A DNA stretch of 64,000 bases, taken from assembly GCA_958510875.1 (NCBI GenBank), contig OY294068.1:191914315-191978314 (forward strand), read 5' to 3'. The translations under genes were made by a program, and so were the position numbers. The notes beneath the pieces were generated by a model that had not been told where the DNA came from, did not search any database, and saw only the letters and a list, made by a program, of their open reading frames with translations. Below, one piece after another: positions 57,259-64,000 of the stretch. Position 1 is the stretch's first letter, and each line of letters starts with the position of its first letter. This DNA is from Endomychus coccineus (lineage: Eukaryota; Arthropoda; Insecta; Coleoptera; Endomychidae).

Positions 57259-58375
57259 TCGAGTCAAATAGGTATTAAAACAGGCCGACTTACGAAAATC
57301 GAAAGATATGGACCGATTTTGATGAAACAAAGTGGATTCGGGATGATGTCTAGAAAAAAGCTTACCGGTTAGTTTTTTGTGCAAATTTGTTATTTTTTTT
57401 AACGAAAAATTGACCAATTTTTGGCTAATTATTGGGAAAATTTAGTCGGGGGTTTTCGGGGTCGCCGATTACGATTCTGAATTCAGATTGGCCAAAATCG
57501 AACTCCCCAGCTGGTAATTAGCCACTTTAATTGGACAAAGTGACCATTTTTTAAATTTCATCAAAAATAGCCAGGAAAAATCATTCGGGGGTTTTTGGGG
57601 TCGATGATCACGATTCTGAACTCAGATTGGCCAAAATCGATCTTCCCAGCTGGTAATTGGCCAGTTTAATTGGACAAAATTGATTATTTTTTCTTAATTT
57701 CATCGCAAATAGACAGGAAAAACTACTCGGGGGTTTTCGGAGTCGCTGAGTACAATTCTGAAGTCAAATTGTTAGTTTTGATGAAATTTTGGAAATTGGT
57801 CAATTTTGTCCAATTAAACCTGCCAATTACCAGCTGAGGAGTTCGATTTTGGACAATTTGACTTCAGAATCGTACTCAGCGACTCCGAAAACCCCTGAGT
57901 AATTTTTCCTGTCTATTTGCGTTGAAATTAAGAAAAAATGATCAATTTTGTCCAATTAAACTGGCCAATTACCAGCTGGGAAGATCAATTTTGGCCAATC
58001 TGAGTTCGGAATCGTAATCAGCGACCCCAAAAACCCCCGAGTGATTTTTCCTGGCTTATTGATTATTGATGAAATTTAAAAAAATGGTCACTTTATCCAA
58101 TTAAAGGCCAATTACCAGATGGGGAGTTCGATTTTGGCCAATCTGAGTTCAGAATCGTAATCAACGACCCCGAAAACCCCCGACTAAATTTTCCCAATAA
58201 TTAGCCAAAAATTGGTCAATTTTTTGTTTAAAAAAAAAATAACTAATTTGCACAAAAAACTAGCAGGTAAGCTTTTTTCTAGACATCATCCCGAATCGAA
58301 TGCACTTTGTTTCATCAAAATCGGTTCATATCTTTCGATTTTCGTAATAAAATACCTATTTGACTCGACTATTAG
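57259..58375. repeat. Long inverted repeat built from three 130-bp units per arm
   Basis: The left arm (about 57259-57775) and right arm (about 57785-58375) are inverted copies; outer edges are TCGAGTCAAATAGGTATT and its inverse. Each arm contains three tandem units of about 125-135 bp carrying GGGGGTTTTCGGGGTCGC, then ACGATTCTGAANTCAGATTG, CCCAGCTGGTAATTRGCCA and ATTGGACAAA. AAGCTTTTTTCTAGACATCA flanks the array in both arms. No coding capacity. Confidence 0.88.
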
Positions 58376-58685
58376 GTACATGCAAATATGAAACGAAGCT
58401 CAGCGTACTGTGTAACATATACTTTATGTTAAAATGTTCGGAGTCCAGTACTGTGGGTTATGAATAATTTGAAAAACTCAATAATATTCGTAACAGTCAT
58501 TTTTGATTCAACATGCGATCAAACAATTTCCCGTTTTTACGCGATATAATGAAAGTGATAGTTGATGACAAGATGTAATATTAGTTCTGATGCTAATCTT
58601 CTTTTTGCTATTGTTCACTGGTAAGTGAAAAAAAGTTATTTATTAATCATGTAGTAAATGTGATACCTCATTTCACCACGGTTCC
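58376..58685. other. No gene recognised
   Basis: AT-rich spacer between the palindromic block and a mariner scrap. Confidence 0.35.
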
Positions 58686-58689
58686 AGAA

Positions 58690-58845
58690 CCAGAACCAGG
58701 GAAAAGTGAATTTCGCGTCTTGATTAAACATTATTTTTCTTACGTGGAAAAAACATTACACAAACCTAAGCATCGCTTGTTAAACATTATGGGGACTCTT
58801 CACCATCGATTGGGACGATTCACAAATGGTTTAGCCCTCGTATTC
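58690..58845 (+). mobile_element. Mariner N-terminal scrap
   Basis: Encodes SEFRVLIKHYFSYVEKTLHK and, in a shifted frame, AKHRLLNIMGTLHHRLGRFT, matching 21300-21430. Only about 150 bp. Confidence 0.75.
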
Positions 58846-58959
58846 AGCATAATCTGTTTAATCAGTGACTTTCATTATTTTTTAAGCTATTGCATATAGC
58901 TTTTATCGCGGGCTTTGAGCGCGGCGACCGAATCAAGAAAAAAAAACAAAAGACAAATA

Positions 58960-60048
58960 CCGTAACGAAATATCCTAAGACCCACCACTTCGCCTACCAT
59001 GTAGCTTGGCCGAGCTTAAAATTGTCGAAATGTTAACTATGAACCTTTTAAAAGGTCGTGATAGCCCCAAAGTGGGTCGAAAACTGTTTTGAATTGGTTA
59101 ATTTTCGATAAATCGAATGACGTTCACGTGAGAAGAGCGTAGCTCGCGAGTTAGAAAAGTGCAAATTTACGGTACATAGAACGTCTTAACGAGGACTTTT
59201 CGCATGCGGTTTTCGCTTCATGTCGTTAGTTTATGGACGGGGCCAACTAAATAGCATAGTCTCGGGCCCCACAATTTCGATTAAATAGGAAAATGTAATT
59301 AAAATATTTTGAGGTATTCTCAGCTGTCACCTACTAGCATCTGACATGCGACTTATGAAAGGGAATTTTCTAGCTACTTAAATATACCGAAATCGGGTAA
59401 AAGCTAGCGGCCCATAGCCCAAAATACTTTATTACAACTGGCGCCAGCCGCACGGGGTTCGAAACGGCCCCAAATTAACAAAATAGAGGTAAAATGTATA
59501 AACTCTAACTTACGCGCAGCGAGCTCCTCGAGGATATGTCAAAATTATTACGTTCGTAGCTAATTACATAAGACGTCTGGCGTTCATGCAATTGTTTTTA
59601 TACAATTCGAACCTTCTAATTTCGATAGGCCACGTGAAAATCCCGGAGCCGGAAGCGCTATCGAGATCTGAACGTTAAAACTTTCGTATAAAATTGTGTT
59701 CACAAGTCAACTGACACTTGTCACCATAGATAACTCTACTACCGGTAGTAGAGTTATCTATGCTTGTCACAGAATACTCTTCATAGAGATCAAGATGATA
59801 CTCTTTTTCACTCATAATTCGTGAAGATTTTGAAGGGGTAGTGGATGTTTGTCTGCCCAACTTTTTCCACTGGCGTAGTGCTATGCAATAGCTTTACCGC
59901 GGCAGTCCCCGAGTGCCACACGTTTCATTTTTTTTTCTGCAGTGTTCAAGCATTGAAAAACTCCCAAATAATTTCCTCCCTAAAATACTCACCAAAGCCG
60001 AAAATAAACTTAAATTTGGGGAGGAAACCCCCTTACCTGGCAACACTG
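58960..60048 (-). mobile_element. TIR element, copy 2 (inverted relative to 19.25 kb)
   Basis: The right end is the inverse of CAGTGTTGCCAGGTAAGGG (60030-60048). Inverted matches to copy 1 include the terminal 180 bp, AATTTTATACGAAAGTTTTA (59678-59697), GCATGAACGCCAGACG (59572-59587) and the 20.3-20.6 kb region at about 59060-59290. It carries extra sequence (59700-59860) absent from copy 1, encoding SEKEYHLDLYEEYSVTS on the minus strand, and the 38-bp palindrome insertion. Confidence 0.7.
59725..59762. mobile_element. 38-bp perfect palindrome with exact 8-bp direct repeats
   Basis: CATAGATAACTCTACTACC (59725-59743) is followed with no spacer by its exact reverse complement (59744-59762). 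CTTGTCAC lies immediately on both sides (59717-59724 and 59763-59770). This is the form expected of a transposon reduced to its two termini, with an 8-bp target duplication (hAT or P type). Confidence 0.9.
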
Positions 60049-61235
60049 TTGTATGGTGTATCTTTATTAACATTTTCGTAGATTGTACCACCTGTTTTGT
60101 GTTTAAAACGTCATAACTATCCTACTTTTCGGTGCGTTAGGCATATAATATATAATTCTGGCGTAGATTGCAGGAAATTATAAGTAATCGACAGTGCCTG
60201 TGGTGACGTTCAATTGTTCTTCGTTATGTATGCTCCTTGCAGTTTGGCAGATTGACCAATAAAATATATTTCTAATCTTATCTTAAGTAGTTGGATTCTC
60301 TATGAAGTTTAACAATCAAGAAAAAGAGCATACAATTTTAGGAAATCTTATAATGAAGGTTCTTGTAAAACTTTGAAGATTAATTTGCGTTATTCGCTCA
60401 GAACAAGTTTTTTGAAAAAAGTTGAGAATTTTTAAGGAGCGCGCTTACTATTCATACAACAAAAATGTTGTGGGAGTGAAAATAGTTAGAAATGCAGGCA
60501 ATAAATAATTACTCGGCATATGATACATAACGCTGAATAAGTACAAACAATGATGTATTTTCCCTTTCTTTAAACGGTAATTATTATGCTTTCAATCAAA
60601 CGTAGCAATGATTTTTAACTATAACAGAATACGTACATGAAAATTTAGATCGAAATCGATTCCGCCTATTTCCTAACTTGTACTGTATGACCGACTTTGT
60701 TTGCCAAATAGGCACGTGACTTGAATAAGTATATTTAGAACTTGTTAAATGATTACCTATCGTATTGAAATAAAAGAAAGTTTTAACAGCATATCTTTGT
60801 AATTTTTCACCAATTTTAGAAACGAATGCATTTATTCGTGAATTAATTACGACACGATGCCTGTTGATTACAATAAATCTCATGTTTTCCAATAGATATC
60901 GTAAACAAAATTTCGAAATTTCTCAGTAGGTAGGTTTTCAAAGTTTGAAGGTACGACGTGTCAACAAGACCAAAGTAACAACATGTTGGCTTGTGAAAAT
61001 GTCAATCAATTCAATTAATTAACCTAATTGAATATTTCTTTTAAGGTCTAAAATAAAAGCTGTGGCTGTCTCAGTTATTCAATTACATTCAATTTTTAAA
61101 TAAACTGATTTATTTAAAAAAAAACATGTAAAAACTATCATCAAACCTTGTCAATGATATCTCATAAAATAAAAAACGTTGAATACGATTTATTTTTAAT
61201 TTGAAATACACATGATACATATTATAATATTATAT
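60049..61235. other. No gene recognised
   Basis: AT-rich. The 98-codon minus frame at 60596-60892 has no known domain. Confidence 0.35.
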
Positions 61236-61600
61236 ATAAATTCTTGGGAAATAGGTCACACTAACATATATGCTTATTATTTTCGTCTTTTAAGTTTCGG
61301 TCCCACGACCATTATCAGAAGACGTCTCAATGTCTAAAACGGAATTTCTTAAAACTAATTTTATCTGCACAAATCGTCCTTATCAGCAATTTCAATTAAA
61401 AGTGCCTACCTCGCCGAAACGAACAGAAACACGACTAATCATTAATGTTTTAAATATTTGGATATGCAAGAATCAACTGCTTAGCAATTTTCTTATAAAA
61501 TACGAAGTCATTTCAAGCAATGTTAGTCGAGGAAAATTAACACAAAAAGAGGCCAAAGGTCCGAAAACCTGTGTAGTAAGATGGATCTAGATGCGGTTAT
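61236..61600 (-). mobile_element. Penelope-like element 3' fragment
   Basis: On the minus strand, right to left, a decayed 3' region leads to a degraded class-A hammerhead at 61284-61324 and the AGTGTGACCTATTTCCCAAG tail. The core reads CUGAUAA, and stem III reads ACUUAAA rather than the palindrome, so the ribozyme is expected inactive. The short + frame here (61330-61590) is not a gene. Confidence 0.7.
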
Positions 61601-61749
61601 TTGCATCCGATTCCTTGATGCATTTACTCCATTTGCTCACTTTTTAAGTCTTATATAAATGAGAAACTGCATTTCTGCGTCGAAAAAATACATTTTTTCA
61701 TGTGCAATTTTTGAAGCAAATAAAAAAAATTCATTATTCGGTAATACAT

Positions 61750-62270
61750 TGTGAAAATCGACCCAAATTTGTTACTCTGGAGGTTTTTGGTGCCGCTGAA
61801 CACGAATATGATGTCAGACAAACCATGTGATGTACCTGGGGATCAGGAAGTCCTGGTTCTGAAGGTCATCCACGAGGTTTTCTCGAAATTTGCTTGAGAA
61901 TTGAACCAAAATGTTTAATCGGGGGTTTTCGACTTCGCTGAACACGATTCTGATATTGAAAAAATTCCACAATATACCTGGAGGCCAGGGTGGCCTGGTT
62001 GTCTAGGACGTCTCCTGGACATTTACGCGAGTAAATGCAATTTGGTTACTCAGGGGTTTTTGGGGTTGCCGATCACGAATATGATGTATCAAAAAAAACC
62101 GTATGATGTACCTCGAGAGCAGGAAGTTTTGGTGTTGAGGGTCATCTACGAGGTTTTTTCGAAATTTGCTCGGAAATTGAATGTAAATGTTTACTCGGGG
62201 ATTTTACGAGGTCGCTGAACACGATTCTCACATATTGAAAAAATTCCACAACGTATCTGGAGGCCAGGGT
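61750..62270. repeat. Alternating repeat related to the 57.3-58.4 kb block
   Basis: GGNGGTTTTTGGNGYCGCTGAACACGA-type motifs recur at about 61780, 61920, 62050 and 62195. In between alternate two spacer types: one with GATGTACCTNGNGANCAGGAAGT (61830, 62108), the other with AAAAAATTCCACAAYRTAYCTGGAGGCCAGGGT (61958, 62238). So the real unit is a dimer of about 280 bp, present nearly twice. The GGGGTTTTCGGGGTCGCTGA core is shared with the palindromic block. Confidence 0.82.
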
Positions 62271-62414
62271 GTCCATCCTGTTGAAAGTAGACAAGTATTC
62301 TTTCATTCAGCGCTATATCGTCGAGTGCATCTCCAAATTAATGTCTGACCCATCATAATATATTGTTAATTAAATACTTTAATGAGTTTTGATTGTCCCA
62401 CGTTGGGAGACAAT
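62271..62414. other. Junction with short duplication before LTR-like repeat
   Basis: TTGTTAATTAAATACTTTAATGAG (62364 onward, split here for length) resembles TTGTTAACTAAACTCTAATG at 62414, a 51-bp offset direct repeat. Between them lies TGTCCCACGTTGGGAGAC (62395-62412), which resembles sequence seen next to LTRs in some insect retroelements (primer-binding-site-like on the minus strand); inference only. Confidence 0.35.
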
Positions 62415-64000
62415 TGTTAACTAAACTCTAATGAGTTTATTATTCAATGATGATTATGTTTTTGAATTCTAATTTTAATTTTATTCTTCCGGCTAGCTTC
62501 TTATTTTATTTTATTTGATTTTAATTTTATTTGTTTTGATTTAAATGTTAATGAAATGATTTGTATTATTTGTTATATTTTGAATGAAAATAATCTTTAT
62601 ATTATATGGAATTAAACACAATATTTCGTTGGAATGTTAAAAATTTTATATTTGAATTTGTTTATGAATCTGTTTTTATGGTTACAAAATTGTTCAATTT
62701 AAATTTATGTTCTGAAATTTCTATGTTTACAAATTGTTCTTTGTAATTTTAAATCCTCTATGTTTAACCTCAAAACTACTTAAAATTAATTCTTGTTTAC
62801 AAATGACAATTTTACATTCAGAGATACAAATACAATGAGATATTATGAATAAACTTACTTTTAAATATATCCAATGATACAAGAGAAAATGTTGGCAATG
62901 TTCAGTTGATTTTATATCTTCTTGGTTATTTGATTATTCACTTTAAAAACAATGCTATGCTTTGAAACACATACACAAGGTAAACTACGTTGTTACTTCT
63001 TTATAAATTCAGGAACTGTTGATAATAAATTGTTAACTTGTTTTATTCTTTCAAGATATAAAACTTCTTCTATAATATACTGGAACGGCTATCGAAGACT
63101 GAATATTCTACGATGCTACTGGAATAACTGTGGTTATTATAACCTTAAACGTTGATACGAAGATTCTTTAACACTACTTGCTCCGTAGGAATAATTTATT
63201 TGCTTCGGTTACTCTAAATTGTCGAAGCTACAGAGACTATTTGAGTTCTCCGATATTACAAAAATAAAACTAAGGTTATGGAAATTGACTGGAGCTGCAG
63301 GAGATGCTTCTAATCTCAGATGTAAATGCAAACTGTCTGGTTTTCCTTCCTGTTTCCTTTTTATAGGACCCACAAAAGGACGCCAGTTTATGTCATTCCT
63401 AACCAATAAGGTGCTTCCGTTCCTTATCTAGGATGCTATGCTCATTGTTGGATTTTGACAGAACTTTTTAATTGTTGACCCTTTGAAGTATCTAATTTGT
63501 CTCGACCAATCAAAATTGGTATTCTTGAAATTTTGAATTATTGAAGATTTTCAAGTTATTTAAAGTGATGTTGCATTCTGCTATTTAAATTAATATTGCC
63601 TACATTTTTCCACATATTTTGGTATAAGATAACCTATGATTAGGTTCATATTAACTTGATTATTCTTATTCTTATGTCAATTTCGACATTTGTCAATTCT
63701 TAAATCTATTACATAATATAAAATATAAATAACAATTATATAACATTGTAGAACTCAAATTTCTTAATTCTATCTTAAATCTATAATTTGTGCTATTTTC
63801 TGATAGTCTTTGATTCATTTTTATTATGATTTCCTCTTTCGTATCACTGTTCGTTTATCCACTTTCATTGTTTCTTCTTTACACTTCTTATTCTATATTA
63901 CATTCTGGTTTATTTTGTTATACATTGTTTAATACTACCTATAATTTTAACTTTAAATAGTGTTTTTAATTCCATATTTTATATATAATCTTTTCTAATT
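62415..64000. mobile_element. LTR-like repeat, copy 2, cut by the window end
   Basis: Collinear with 44265-45894 from TGTTAAC at 62415, through CCGGCTAGCTTC (62491), ATGGAATTAAACACAATATT (62607), the 62.9-63.3 kb middle, GGTATAAGATAACCTATGAT (63621) and AATTTGTGCTATTTTCTGAT (63784) to the last base. Numerous indels, so the copies are old. No coding capacity; the short + frame at 62952-63155 matches nothing. Confidence 0.7.

Noticed and set aside
60596..60892. 98-codon minus-strand gene
   Set aside because: AT-driven open frame without a recognisable motif, splice partner or start context.

Overview
This is a TE-dense, AT-rich nuclear window from an insect. The evidence is spliced genes with GT/AG introns, tandem glycine-rich cuticle-type secreted proteins, and many insect-type transposons (mariner, hAT, RNase H-bearing non-LTR elements, Penelope-like elements). 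A beetle is my best guess, but that is inference; no species call is possible from the sequence alone.

Host genes are few. (1) 1859-6884 (+): the last three exons of a U1/matrin-type zinc-finger, K/S/RS-rich nuclear protein resembling Drosophila CG9776. Its last intron holds a mariner-like element that itself holds a 1.5 kb foldback element. (2) 11719-13224 (+): two in-phase exons of an unrecognised gene whose 3' part I cannot place. (3) 40779-43149 and 48517-49947 (+): a pair of recently duplicated two-exon genes for small secreted, Gly/Leu/His/Ser-rich repeat proteins, with matching TATA boxes, introns and 3' ends. (4) 52114-55098 (-): a two-exon gene for a secreted 612-residue Pro/His/Gln-rich protein with AHPV-type repeats; its signal-peptide exon lies 1.1 kb upstream of the long exon.

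Most of the rest is mobile DNA. 0-1.1 kb: a TIR element. 7-9.3 kb: non-LTR fragments. 13.7-14.4 kb: tandem modules. 16-17.5 kb: a hAT relic and a perfect 59-bp-arm hairpin. 19-21 kb: a TIR/foldback element with a second copy at 59-60 kb. 21-30 kb: mariner and hAT relics, including a hAT inserted in a hAT, a tRNA-like element and a 165-bp MITE. 30-39.5 kb: non-LTR, mariner and Penelope-like relics, one Penelope copy carrying a hAT with its target duplication. 44-46 kb and 62-64 kb: copies of a 1.6 kb LTR-like repeat. 56-62 kb: a Penelope-like copy, a palindromic satellite-like block and related repeats.

The most unusual signals are RNA-level and structural: Penelope-associated hammerhead ribozyme motifs, two of them with an intact core, whose stem III is a loop-less ACGT-ACGT palindrome; a second hammerhead-like class that occurs in inverted pairs; and a 38-bp perfect palindrome bounded by an exact 8-bp direct repeat.
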